Source of the DNA: Mariprofundaceae bacterium
Lineage (GTDB): Bacteria; Pseudomonadota; Zetaproteobacteria; Mariprofundales; Mariprofundaceae
Assembly: GCA_030950965.1 (NCBI GenBank)
Contig: JAUZQP010000178.1
Coordinates: 1 to 10,891 of the forward strand
Length of the DNA: 10,891 nucleotides
Reading direction: 5' to 3'
Positions 1 through 8,700 of this stretch are shown here, in pieces. The notes under the pieces are model-generated. The model did not search any database. It had not been told where the DNA came from and worked only from the letters and a program-made list of their open reading frames with translations. A program made the translations under genes and the position numbers. The stretch's first letter is position 1. Each line of letters begins with the position of its first letter.

Positions 1-11
1 ACCACACTATA

Positions 12-56
12 TGAATATGCAGCCTAAATAAGGAGTGTGTTCCTTTTCTATATTCA
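12..56. repeat. Imperfect nested palindrome
   Basis: TGAATAT at 12-18 is the inverted complement of ATATTCA at 50-56. Inside it, AAGGA (30-34) pairs with TCCTT (41-45) around a GTGTGT loop. A 9-base direct repeat, CACACTATA, flanks the structure at 3-11 and 65-73. The arrangement could be a remnant of a small mobile element or a regulatory site for a gene beyond the window edge. Function is unknown and chance is possible. Confidence 0.25.
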
Positions 57-93
57 CTCATCCGCACACTATAAAGACGGTGGCTAGAAGCTG

Positions 94-152
94 CCAGCTA
101 AAGCTGGGGGTTTTAACCCTCCCATGGGGAGACAATAAAAATTGATATTTTT
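94..152. repeat. Run of four short stem-loops after the operon
   Basis: Four inverted repeats follow one another: CCAGCT/AGCTGG (94-107, loop AA), GGGTT/AACCC (108-119, loop TT), CTCCC/GGGAG (119-131, loop ATG) and AAAAAT/ATTTTT (137-152, loop TGAT). They lie 18 to 76 bases past the stop codon of the last gene and are the best candidates for slowing or ending the minus-strand transcript. No GC-rich stem is followed directly by a T-run in the minus direction, so this is not a textbook intrinsic terminator. Compact hairpins of this style also occur at the ends of IS200/IS605 elements, but no transposase is present here. Confidence 0.4.
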
Positions 153-169
153 TCATCATGAACCCCACC

Positions 170-682
170 TTAATACCGTGTAAAGACACGTGATGTACCC
201 TCTTTATCGAAGGCCAATACATCATAGCCTTCAGGTTGTTGACCAACACCTTGCATGCCTGGTGATTTCATCGGCATACCGGGCGCGCTCAGACCGACAA
301 CATGGGCTGGGCGTTCCTTGAGCAAACGTTTAACATCTTCCGCTGGCACATGACCTTCAATCACATAACCATCCACAATCGCAGTATGGCAGGATGCCAG
401 CTTCTCCGTGACACCGTATTGTCGTTTGATGGCATCCATGTCTTCGCGTTTGTTTTCAACCACGACAAAGCCCGACTGACGTAAATGCTTCGCCCATGCA
501 CCACAGCAATCGCATGTGGGGCTTTTATACATCGTAACGATGGGGTGAACATCCTGCTTGACGGTTGCAAGCGGTTGGCTTTGCACTTCGGTGTGTTCCG
601 TAGCACTTTTGGGCGTTTCAGATACGCCTTCACACGCTGGAATCAACAGCAACAGCAACGTGGCTGCGATGTATTTTTTCAT
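170..682 (-). CDS. DUF411 family metal-binding lipoprotein
   Basis: This is a 170-residue envelope protein of the DUF411 family, whose members are found with copper and other metal resistance genes. The N-terminus is a lipoprotein-type signal: Lys-Lys, a Leu-rich core, then I-P-A-C with the candidate lipidated Cys at 17. The Pro at -2 makes the lipobox imperfect. The family core shows SPTCDCC (Cys57, Cys59, Cys60), SCH (Cys98, His99), EGHVP (His111) and PGMP...SPGM (Met136, Met138, Met143), all plausible soft-metal ligands. The start at 682 is chosen because an AGGAGA lies 6 bases upstream and a signal peptide follows; a longer frame reaching 841 is only read-back into the pump gene. Its ATG overlaps the stop of pump 2 as ATGA, so translation is probably coupled. 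By inference it binds or delivers copper or silver in the periplasm. The molecular function of the family is not established. Confidence 0.88.
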   Translation of the reverse strand: MKKYIAATLLLLLIPACEGVSETPKSATEHTEVQSQPLATVKQDVHPIVTMYKSPTCDCCGAWAKHLRQSGFVVVENKREDMDAIKRQYGVTEKLASCHTAIVDGYVIEGHVPAEDVKRLLKERPAHVVGLSAPGMPMKSPGMQGVGQQPEGYDVLAFDKEGTSRVFTRY

Positions 683-3600
683 GATGCATCTCCTGTGTGG
701 ATTCTTTTTTCTTGCCATTGCAGCACTGCACCGTAAATCACGGGCAATACCAGCAAACTTAACAGGGTCGCGGTGAACATGCCGCCAATCATCGGAGCGG
801 CGATGCGTTGCATCACATCCGAACCCGTGCCACTGCCCCACATAATCGGCACAAGCCCAGCAATTACCGCCGTGGCTGTCATGGCAATGGGGCGCACACG
901 TTGCGTCGTGCCAGATGCCACCGCTTGCTGAATATCGTCCTGACTTAATGTACCACCTATTTCGCTGCGTCGCTTGGCGACAGATTGATCAATAAAGGTC
1001 ATCACCAACACGCCGATTTCGGCAGAAACACCCGCAAGGGCAATAAAGCCCACTGCCACCGCTACCGATATATTGTAACCCAACCACCAGACCAGCCAGA
1101 AACCACCGATGAGCGCAAAGGGAATCGAGAGCATTACCACCAGCGGTGCGGTGAAGTTGCGAAAGTTGAAAAACAGCAGTAAAAAGATGGTAAGCAGGGT
1201 GATGGGAACCACCACTTTTAAGCGTGCATTGGCACGTTCCATATATTCAAACTGCCCCGACCAGACGAGTGAATAACCCGCTGGAATCTGGACCTTATCG
1301 GCAATCAACTGCTTGGCTTCGGCAACATAACCACCAATATCGGATGTTTTAATATCCACATAGACCCAAGCATTGGGCGTGGAATTTTCCGTTTTGACCG
1401 ATGGTGGGCCACGCCGCAAGTTTAAATCTGTGACCAGTGATAGTGGAATTTGTGTGCCTGTGGGTGTTGGAATCAGCACACGCTTCAATGATTCCATATT
1501 ATCACGCAGCTCACGCGGATAACGGATATTGATGGGGTAACGCTCTAAGCCTTCAATGGTTTCACTGACATTCATACCACCAATCGCCGATTGAATCACA
1601 TCCTGAATATCCCCCACGGTTAAGCCATAGCGTGCAGCGGCTTCGCGTTGGATGTCAAAATCAAGGTAATAGCCACCCGCAGCTTTATCAGCAAAGGCCG
1701 AAAGCGTGTCGGGCAGTGTTTGCAGTGTTTTTTCAATATCACCGCCCACTTGTTCCAAAACATTCAAGTCTGGTCCAGAGACCTTAATACCAATCGGTGT
1801 TTTGATCCCCGTTGAGAGCATGTCGATACGGGTTTTGATGGGGTAGGTCCAAGCATTGGCAATACCCGGAAACTTAATGGCAGCATCCATCTCGCTCATC
1901 AGCTCTTTGGTTGTTTTCTCTGGATCGGGCCACTTGGACTTGGGCAGCAGTCGAATGGTGGTTTCAATCATGGAAAGCGGTGCTGGATCGGTGGCTGTTT
2001 GCGCCCGTCCAATTTTACCAAAGACTGATTCAACCTCAGGAAAGGTTTTAAGGATTTTATCCGTCTGTTGTAACAACTCCTTACCCTTGGTGATAGAAAC
2101 ACCCGGATACATGGTCGGCATATACAAGATGTCACCCTCATCCAGCGGCGGCATAAATTCCGACCCTGTTTTCATCACAGGGTAAGCCGTTGCAGCCAGC
2201 AATAATATAGCAAACAACAACGTGAGACTGCGCCAGCGCAAGGCAAAGCCAAGTATCGGTGCATGCAAACGTTTGAGCCAAACATTGATAAAATTATGTT
2301 CTTCACTGGGGATTTTGCCACGAATCAACAGTCCCATCAACACAGGTACCAGCGTCACGGCTAATATAGCTGACGCTGCCATGGCATAGGTTTTGGTGAA
2401 TGCCAACGGTGCAAACAGGCGACCTTCTTGCGCTTGCAAAGTAAACACGGGTAAAAATGAGACGGTAATAATCAGCAAAGAGAAAAACAGCGCAGGACCG
2501 ACCTCTTTGGAAGCTACTGCCACCGCAGCCCAACGTTCTTTAAGCTTAGCATCGGCGGGTAGGTGCTCCAAATGCTTATGGGCATTTTCAATCATCACAA
2601 TTGCCCCATCAATCATCGCACCAATGGCAATCGCAATACCTCCTAGCGACATGATATTAGCCGATAAGCCTTGCCAGCTCATGATGAGAAAAGCCATGAG
2701 AATCCCGATAGGTAAGCTAATAATGGCAACCAAGGCACTTCGCGCGTGCATCAAAAAAATCAAACAGATGATGGCAACCACGATGGATTCCTCAATCAGC
2801 TTTTCTTTAAGGTTATCTACGGCGCGTTCAATCAAATCACCCCGATCATACACAGGTACAATCTCCACACCTTCAGGCAGACCTGCTTTAAGTTCATCCA
2901 ACTTTTCACGTACGTGTTCAATGGTTGTCATTGCATTTTCGCCAAAGCGCATAATGATGATACCACCCGCTACTTCACCTTCGCCATTAAGCTCTGCCAA
3001 GCCGCGTCGTAACTCTGGGCCAAGATGAATATTGGCAAGCTGTTTGAGGTAAATGGGCGTACCGTTGTTATCGACATCGACAGGAATCATTTCCAGATCA
3101 TGCAGGCTTTTGATATAACCCAAACCACGCACCATGTATTCGGTTTCACCCATTTCAATCAAACGGCCACCCACATCGTTGTTGGAACGCACAATGGCAT
3201 GTTTAATCTTCGCCAATGGTATGCCATAGGCCAATAAGGCATCGGGATTGAGTTCCACTTGATACTGCTTGACAAAGCCACCAATCGAGGCGACTTCGGA
3301 AACCCCTTCAACGGTTTGCAGGGGGTAACGCAAATACCAATCCTGAATGGAGCGCAGTTGCGATAAATCGTGCTTGCCTGTTTTGTCCACTAAGGCATAC
3401 TCATAGATCCAGCCCACACCTGTGGCATCAGGGCCTAATTTGGGGGCAACCCCCGTGGGCAAGCGGTCTGCCGCATAGTTGAGGTATTCAAGCACGCGGG
3501 TGCGCGCCCAATACATATCCGTACCATCTTCAAAAATCACATAGACCATAGAGAAGCCAAAAAACGAATACCCCCGCACCACCTTGGTTTTTGGCACCGA

Positions 3601-3822
3601 CAACATCGCCGTGGTTAAAGGGTAGGTTACTTGATCTTCCACCACTTGCGGTGCTTGCCCTTCAAAGCTTGTGAAAACAATCACTTGCACATCGGACAAA
3701 TCAGGAATTGCATCCAAGGCTGTGTTTTTCATCGCTTGAAAACCGGCAAAAGAGACCAGCAATATAGCCATCAACACCAAAAAACGGTTTTTAATGGATA
3801 AGTCAATGAGGGATCGAATCAT
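679..3822 (-). CDS. cusA: CusA-type heavy-metal RND efflux pump (pump 2)
   Basis: This 1047-residue inner-membrane proton/metal antiporter of the heavy-metal RND family is full length (E. coli CusA is also 1047). The layout is canonical: TM1 near 12-30, a periplasmic porter half, TM2-6 near 340-500, a second periplasmic half, and TM8-12 near 868-1035. Signature stretches include DAIPDLSDVQV (37-47), GPDATGVGW (130-138), ANIMSLGG (388-395) and YPINIRYP (762-769). The three Met residues matching the CusA Cu(I)/Ag(I) site (E. coli 573, 623, 672) are Met568, Met618 and Met668, which argues for monovalent copper/silver rather than zinc/cobalt. Asp405 and Glu935 match proton-relay Asp405 and Glu939, but the relay Lys984 position is Ile979. 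The relay Met pairs 391/1009, 403/486 and 410/501 are kept (here 391/1004, 403/481, 410/496), while 271/755 is Leu271/Asn751. The start overlaps the adaptor stop as ATGA, and no strong Shine-Dalgarno is visible, which fits coupled translation. Confidence 0.95.
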   Translation of the reverse strand: MIRSLIDLSIKNRFLVLMAILLVSFAGFQAMKNTALDAIPDLSDVQVIVFTSFEGQAPQVVEDQVTYPLTTAMLSVPKTKVVRGYSFFGFSMVYVIFEDGTDMYWARTRVLEYLNYAADRLPTGVAPKLGPDATGVGWIYEYALVDKTGKHDLSQLRSIQDWYLRYPLQTVEGVSEVASIGGFVKQYQVELNPDALLAYGIPLAKIKHAIVRSNNDVGGRLIEMGETEYMVRGLGYIKSLHDLEMIPVDVDNNGTPIYLKQLANIHLGPELRRGLAELNGEGEVAGGIIIMRFGENAMTTIEHVREKLDELKAGLPEGVEIVPVYDRGDLIERAVDNLKEKLIEESIVVAIICLIFLMHARSALVAIISLPIGILMAFLIMSWQGLSANIMSLGGIAIAIGAMIDGAIVMIENAHKHLEHLPADAKLKERWAAVAVASKEVGPALFFSLLIITVSFLPVFTLQAQEGRLFAPLAFTKTYAMAASAILAVTLVPVLMGLLIRGKIPSEEHNFINVWLKRLHAPILGFALRWRSLTLLFAILLLAATAYPVMKTGSEFMPPLDEGDILYMPTMYPGVSITKGKELLQQTDKILKTFPEVESVFGKIGRAQTATDPAPLSMIETTIRLLPKSKWPDPEKTTKELMSEMDAAIKFPGIANAWTYPIKTRIDMLSTGIKTPIGIKVSGPDLNVLEQVGGDIEKTLQTLPDTLSAFADKAAGGYYLDFDIQREAAARYGLTVGDIQDVIQSAIGGMNVSETIEGLERYPINIRYPRELRDNMESLKRVLIPTPTGTQIPLSLVTDLNLRRGPPSVKTENSTPNAWVYVDIKTSDIGGYVAEAKQLIADKVQIPAGYSLVWSGQFEYMERANARLKVVVPITLLTIFLLLFFNFRNFTAPLVVMLSIPFALIGGFWLVWWLGYNISVAVAVGFIALAGVSAEIGVLVMTFIDQSVAKRRSEIGGTLSQDDIQQAVASGTTQRVRPIAMTATAVIAGLVPIMWGSGTGSDVMQRIAAPMIGGMFTATLLSLLVLPVIYGAVLQWQEKRIHTGDAS
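689..694 (-). promoter_or_regulatory. Ribosome binding site that fixes the DUF411 start
   Basis: AGGAGA on the minus strand lies 6 bases before the ATG at 682. It falls within the last codons of pump 2 and selects the internal start over an upstream in-frame one. Confidence 0.7.
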
Positions 3823-5327
3823 TTAATGGGATCCATCGTCATGTTTTCCATATTCATATCATCGGACTTTTTCATCTCACCCATATCCATACCATCCATC
3901 GTCATATCAGCGGCGACAGGTGGCTGGGCTGCTGACGTGGTAGGGGCATTGATTTCCATCATTTTGGCAGTGGCTTCTTTGAGTTTGGATTCAGAATCAA
4001 TCAGGAATTGACTGGAGGTAACGACTGTTTCGCCTGCTTCTAAGCCACTGATGATTTGTGCCTCTCCTTCAGAATCAATACCAACCACCACCTTCCGTGG
4101 TTCATATTTCCCAATATCCCGTTGAACAAAGACTTGGGTTTGTTCTCCTGTACGGATAATGGCTTCAGAAGGTACGATAATGGCATTGATCTGCTTGCCC
4201 GCTTTGACCGTGATATTGGCAAACATTTCAGGTTTTAGTGCCAATTCAGGGTTATCAAAGATCAAACGCATTTTCACAGTGCGTGTTTTAGCTTCTAGGT
4301 AGGGGTAAATAAAACTGACCTTACCGCGAAACGTTTTACCCAGAATACCAGCAACCGTCATTTCGGCATCATCGCCTTCACGCACCCACGGTAAATCATC
4401 TTCGTACAGATCAACAATGACCCAAACACGCGATAAATCAGCAATCATATACAGCTCTGTTTCAGGTGTGATGCGTTGACCTTCACGCGCGCCAATATTC
4501 ATCACAATACCATCAAACGGTGAGTGAATATGTACGCCCTTGGTGACGCGGCGCGTTTTCCTCAACGCCTTGATTTGATGACGGGGTACATCCAATAATT
4601 TCAGGCGGTCGTATGCCGATTTCAATAAACTTTGCGCACCTTCGCGAATATCTTTAAACGGACTTTCTTTTAAGGTTTCGGCATTATCCAAGGCAAGAAT
4701 ATATTCTTCTTGTGTTGCTACCAATTGCGGTGAATAAATGGACATCAACATGCTACCTCGATGCACAGGATCGCCTGTTTTATCAACAAACAATTTTTCA
4801 ATCCATCCATCATATTTAGGATGCAAACGCGCCACACGTTCTTCATCATAGGTTACACGCCCAACGGTACGAATGGTTCGTGACAGTGTTTTTTGCTTCG
4901 CCTGTTCAGTACGCACGCCACTGTTTTGCATCATGGTAGGATTGATTTTAACCGTACCTGCAGGGGCTGATGTATCGCCACCATCATCGGCATAGACAGG
5001 AATGTAATCCATGCCCATCTCATCTTGAGCAAACACGGGTGATGTAATATTCGGATTCATCGGGTTGCGATAAAAGAGTACCTTTTTTTCTTTTGGTTCA
5101 TCATCTTCAGCATAGACAGCAACGTAATCCATACCCATATTGTCTTTGGCTGGTGTCGGTGATGTAACCGTGGGATTCATCGCATTGCGATAAAAAAGAA
5201 TCTTGCGTCCTTGCTCAGAGCCTGAGTTTGTTTGTGATGACGCGCTGTATTGTGTGGCAAACCAATAGCCACCACCAGAGCCTATAAGTAGCATGATCAT
5301 TGCTGTTATAACTATTTTCTTATCCAT
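3819..5327 (-). CDS. cusB: CusB-type periplasmic adaptor with twin metal-binding repeats
   Basis: This 502-residue membrane fusion protein bridges the RND pump and the outer-membrane channel. An N-terminal anchor or signal (about 5-25) is followed by two heavy-metal-binding domain repeats at about 43-74 and 83-114, each built as LFYRN.MNP...SP...D.MGMDY...Y. Next come the adaptor parts: a barrel-sandwich half with DGWIEKLFVDKTGDPV (173-188), a helical hairpin (about 200-255), the second half with SPFDGIV (269-275), a beta-barrel domain and a membrane-proximal domain (about 385-440). The tail (475-498) carries nine Met in 24 residues, a likely Cu/Ag-binding segment. AGGCGG lies about 7 bases before the ATG. 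It is the only adaptor in the window and directly precedes pump 2 with an ATGA overlap. E. coli uses a separate CusF chaperone; none is present, and the twin repeats and Met tail may take that role (inference). Confidence 0.93.
   Translation of the reverse strand: MDKKIVITAMIMLLIGSGGGYWFATQYSASSQTNSGSEQGRKILFYRNAMNPTVTSPTPAKDNMGMDYVAVYAEDDEPKEKKVLFYRNPMNPNITSPVFAQDEMGMDYIPVYADDGGDTSAPAGTVKINPTMMQNSGVRTEQAKQKTLSRTIRTVGRVTYDEERVARLHPKYDGWIEKLFVDKTGDPVHRGSMLMSIYSPQLVATQEEYILALDNAETLKESPFKDIREGAQSLLKSAYDRLKLLDVPRHQIKALRKTRRVTKGVHIHSPFDGIVMNIGAREGQRITPETELYMIADLSRVWVIVDLYEDDLPWVREGDDAEMTVAGILGKTFRGKVSFIYPYLEAKTRTVKMRLIFDNPELALKPEMFANITVKAGKQINAIIVPSEAIIRTGEQTQVFVQRDIGKYEPRKVVVGIDSEGEAQIISGLEAGETVVTSSQFLIDSESKLKEATAKMMEINAPTTSAAQPPVAADMTMDGMDMGEMKKSDDMNMENMTMDPIK
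4982..5200 (-). repeat. Tandem 120-base duplication inside cusB
   Basis: Two copies of the heavy-metal-binding repeat are visible at the DNA level with a 120-base (40-codon) period: 4991-5080 and 5111-5200 match at 67 of 90 positions by hand count. The reading frame is preserved, so the second module probably arose by in-frame duplication. The divergence shows it is not very recent. Confidence 0.8.
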
Positions 5328-5366
5328 TGGGTAACCGCCTAAATGATTGTAATATATGATGAATGA

Positions 5367-5699
5367 TCAGGATGTGAGTTTAGATAGGGTGCGAATACGA
5401 TAGAGTGATTCTACAGGAGAAATTGCCACAATGCCGTCACCCTCTAAACCAATATGAGCGGCTGCCATAATGGACAATACAACATCCTCAGCACGCTCTT
5501 CTATGATGAATATTTCAATCCGTGCGTGGCAACTGGTCAGGTCTTGCGTGTAGTAATTTTTATATTCACCACAGCCTTTCACGGAAGTAACTGTAAATCC
5601 GCCTACACCTGCTTCACCAAGAGCCAATTCAACTTTTGCCAACATCGTTTCTTGAAAAATCGCAGTGATTTTCCGCATCTTCAAAGCGCATGTATTCAT
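5367..5699 (-). CDS. Divergent PII-like protein of a metal-efflux operon
   Basis: This 110-residue protein of the PII (GlnB/GlnK) superfamily probably forms a cytosolic trimer. It keeps the PII beta-alpha-beta plan: KITAIFQ at the start, TVTSVKGCGEY (36-46) leading into the T-loop, RIEIFI (60-65), the B-loop-like GLEGDGI (84-90) and the terminal RIRT (101-104). The T-loop is about 7 residues shorter than in GlnB/GlnK and has no clear match to the uridylylated Tyr51; two Tyr (49, 50) and Cys57-His58 lie there instead. The B-loop GDGK lysine is Ile90, and the KGFGRQKG glutamine that helps bind Mg-ATP/2-oxoglutarate is absent. Classical nitrogen sensing is therefore unlikely. PII members beside heavy-metal RND genes have been described as a separate group (PII-NG, recalled from the literature). 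It lies between pump 1 (31-base gap) and the adaptor (39-base gap), with no amtB or glnA nearby. Likely role: a sensor or modulator of metal efflux (inference). Confidence 0.85.
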   Translation of the reverse strand: MNTCALKMRKITAIFQETMLAKVELALGEAGVGGFTVTSVKGCGEYKNYYTQDLTSCHARIEIFIIEERAEDVVLSIMAAAHIGLEGDGIVAISPVESLYRIRTLSKLTS

Positions 5700-5705
5700 T
5701 TTATT

Positions 5706-5710
5706 CTCCT
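5706..5710 (-). promoter_or_regulatory. Ribosome binding site that fixes the PII-like start
   Basis: AGGAG on the minus strand lies 6 bases before the ATG at 5699. It favours this start, which adds MNTCALK, over the internal ATG seven codons later that would give a more usual PII N-terminus. Confidence 0.7.
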
Positions 5711-5730
5711 ATTCAATCAGCTACTGGATT

Positions 5731-8700
5731 TTATTCGGACTCAACTTGTCGCTCTTTTATTTGCAGCACTAATCCATAAATAACAGGTAGCACCAATAAA
5801 CTCAGTATGGTGGTGGTCACCATGCCGCCGAGCATCGGAGCGGCAATACGTTGCATGACATCTGAGCCCGTGCCTGAGCCCCACATAATGGGTAGCAATC
5901 CAGCCATCACAGCGGTAGCCGTCATTGCAATAGGGCGTACACGTTTACTGGTTCCACTCTTCACCCCATCCATGATTTCAACCGCCGTAAGTTTTGCCCC
6001 TTTTTGTTCCCGTTTTTCATCAATCTCTTGATCAATAAAGGTGAGAATCAACACACCAATTTCAGTTGCCACCCCAGCCAAGGCAATAAAACCAACGGCT
6101 ACAGCGACAGAAAGGTTATAGCCCATCCACATCACCAGCCAAAAACCACCCACCATGGCAAAGGGCACAGAAAGAAGAACGACCAGTGGCGTACTTACAT
6201 TTTTAAAATTAAAGAAAAGTAACAAAAAGATCAGTGCTATCGTCAACGGAATGACCATTTTTAGCTTGGCCGAAGAGCGTTCCATATATTCAAACTGACC
6301 AGACCAGACCAAGGTGTAACCCGCTGGCATCTTCACCTTGTTTTCAATAAGCTGTTTGGCTTCTTGGACATAACCACCAATATCACTGGTTTTAAGATCA
6401 ACATAAATCCATGCATTCAGCCTTGCATCTTCACTTTTAATGACGGGTGGCCCTTTTTGCATGGAAAGTGTGGCCAGTTGCGATAAGGGGATTTGTGCAC
6501 CGCCTGGTGTTGCCACCAGCACACGTTTTAGATGACCTATATCACTCCGTAAAGCGCGTGGATAACGCAAATTAATGGGATAGCGCTCCAAACCTTCAAC
6601 GGTATAGGAGATATTCATCCCCCCAATAGCCGACTGAACCACATCTTGAACAGCCTTGATGGTGAGACCATAACGTGCAATTTGATTGCGGTTGATCTTA
6701 ATGTCGAGGTAATTTCCGCCAACAGCACGATCGCCAAATGCAGATAAGGTATCCGGCAATGTTTTCAGATGTTTCTCAATATCCTCAACAATATCTTGCA
6801 ATACATTAAGGTCAGGACCAAGCACTTTAATACCAATCGGTGTTTTAATCCCCGTCGAAAGCATATCAATACGTGTTTTGATGGGGTAGGTCCAAGCATT
6901 GGCTATGCCTGGAATTTGGATGGCTTTATCCATTTCATCCATCAAAGCCTTGGTCGTTTTTGTAGGATCTGACCACTCGTCTCTTGGTTTGAGGGTGATG
7001 ACCGTTTCAATCATGGATAAGCTTGCAGGATCGGTGGATGTCTCTGCTCGACCGACCTTACCAAAAACATGATGCACTTCAGGAAATGTTTTCAAAATAC
7101 GATCCGTTTGCTGCAACACTTCCTTAGCTTTGGTAATTGAAACACCTGGAAACATACTCGGCATATAGAGAATATCGCCTTCATCCAGTGGTGGCATAAA
7201 TTCACTACCCAACTTAGATAATGGATACGCCATACTCATCAATATCATAACAGATAGTGACAAGACGACCCAACGTGATTTGATACTCACATTCAAGAGT
7301 GGCGTATGTACATAAGTCAGTAGGCGGTTCACAGGGTTTCTTGCTTCGGGCATAATCTTGCCCCGAATAAAGTAGCCCATGAGTACAGGAACCAGTGTAA
7401 CAGCCAATAGTGCTGCCGCAGCCATGGAATAGGTCGCAGTAAAGGCTAGCGGTTTAAACAATCTGCCTTCCTGTGCCTCCATGGTAAAAATAGCCAGATA
7501 AGAGACTGTAATAATGAGCAATGAAAAGAACAGCGCAGGCCCCACCTCTTTGGAGGCAGTGGTCACCGCTGACCACCGTTCTTTTACCGTGAGTTCCGAT
7601 TCTTTTTCAGCTTCTTTGCGTTCCAAGTGTTTATGGGCATTTTCAATCAGCACAATAGCACCATCAACCATGGCACCGAGGGTAATAGCAATACCACCTA
7701 AGGACATGATATTTGCGGCGATGCCTTGCCATTGCATTAAAATAAAAGCAATGAGAATACCAAGCGGTAAGGTGATAATGGCGACCAACGCTGAACGAAC
7801 ATGCATTAAAAACAGCATGCAAACCAATGAAATAACGATAAATTCTTCGATTAAATTACTGGTTAAATTATCAACAGCACGCTCAATAAGCCCGCTACGA
7901 TCATACACAGAAATGATTTCCACACCTTCTGGAAGTCCTTTTTTAAGGTCTTCTAACTTTGCTTTGATAGCATTAATCGTTTCAAGGGCGTTGGCACCAT
8001 AACGAATAATAACTACGCCACCCGCCACTTCACCTTCACCATTGAGATCTGCTAAGCCACGCCTTAAATCTGGACCAAGGTGAATATGAGCAATATCTTT
8101 TAAATAAATAGCGGTACCATTTTCATTGACCGAAACAGCAATACTCTCCAGATCCTCAATGGATTGAATGTAGCCTAAGCCCCGCACCATAAATTCGGAC
8201 TCAGCCATTTCGATAATTTTACCACCAACATCACTGTTTGATGCCATCACCGCATGTTTAACTTGAGATATAGATATCCCATAGGATGATAAAGCATCAG
8301 GATCAACAACGATTTGATATTGTTTAACGAAACCACCAATAGAAGCCACTTCGGAAACACCTGAAACGGTTTGTAATTGAAAGCGCATGAACCAATCTTG
8401 AATGGAACGTAATTGGGATAAATCATGCTTACCTGTTTTATCCACCAAGGCATATTCATAAGCCCAGCCCACACCTGTGGCATCGGGTCCCAGCGTTGGT
8501 GTCACCGAAGGCGGCAAACTTTTTGCAGCATAATTAAGATATTCAAGCACCCGTGAACGTGCCCAGTACATATCGGTGTTATCTTCAAAAATAATGTAAA
8601 CAAATGATAAACCAAAAAATGAATAACCACGTACGACTTTGGCATAAGGCACCGCCAACATGGCTGTGGTCAGGGGGTAAGTAATCTGATCTTCGACAAT

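Larger units (their letters stand above)
1..169. other. Non-coding left flank beyond the operon
   Basis: This stretch follows the stop codon of the DUF411 gene and runs to the window edge. I see no convincing gene. A 33-codon minus-strand frame (start near 159, stop at 58-60) is preceded by a purine-rich AAGGTGGGG, but it runs straight through a block of hairpins and resembles no family I know. The stretch holds four adjacent inverted repeats at 94-152 and a looser palindrome near 12-56, both listed separately. It probably contains the end of the operon transcript. Confidence 0.5.

Noticed and set aside
58..159. 33-codon minus-strand frame after a purine-rich AAGGTGGGG
   Set aside because: It runs through several hairpins, has no recognisable protein features and probably lies in the trailing untranslated region.
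683..841. Upstream extension of the DUF411 frame by 53 codons
   Set aside because: It overlaps the end of pump 2 in another frame, has no signal-peptide character, and the internal ATG at 682 has a good Shine-Dalgarno followed by a lipoprotein-type signal.
2393..3028. Plus-strand open frame of 211 codons opposite pump 2, with a similar 162-codon frame at 7514-8002 opposite pump 1
   Set aside because: The two antisense frames resemble each other only because the underlying pump genes are homologous. Neither has a domain-like composition, and the sense strand is a clear full-length pump in both cases.
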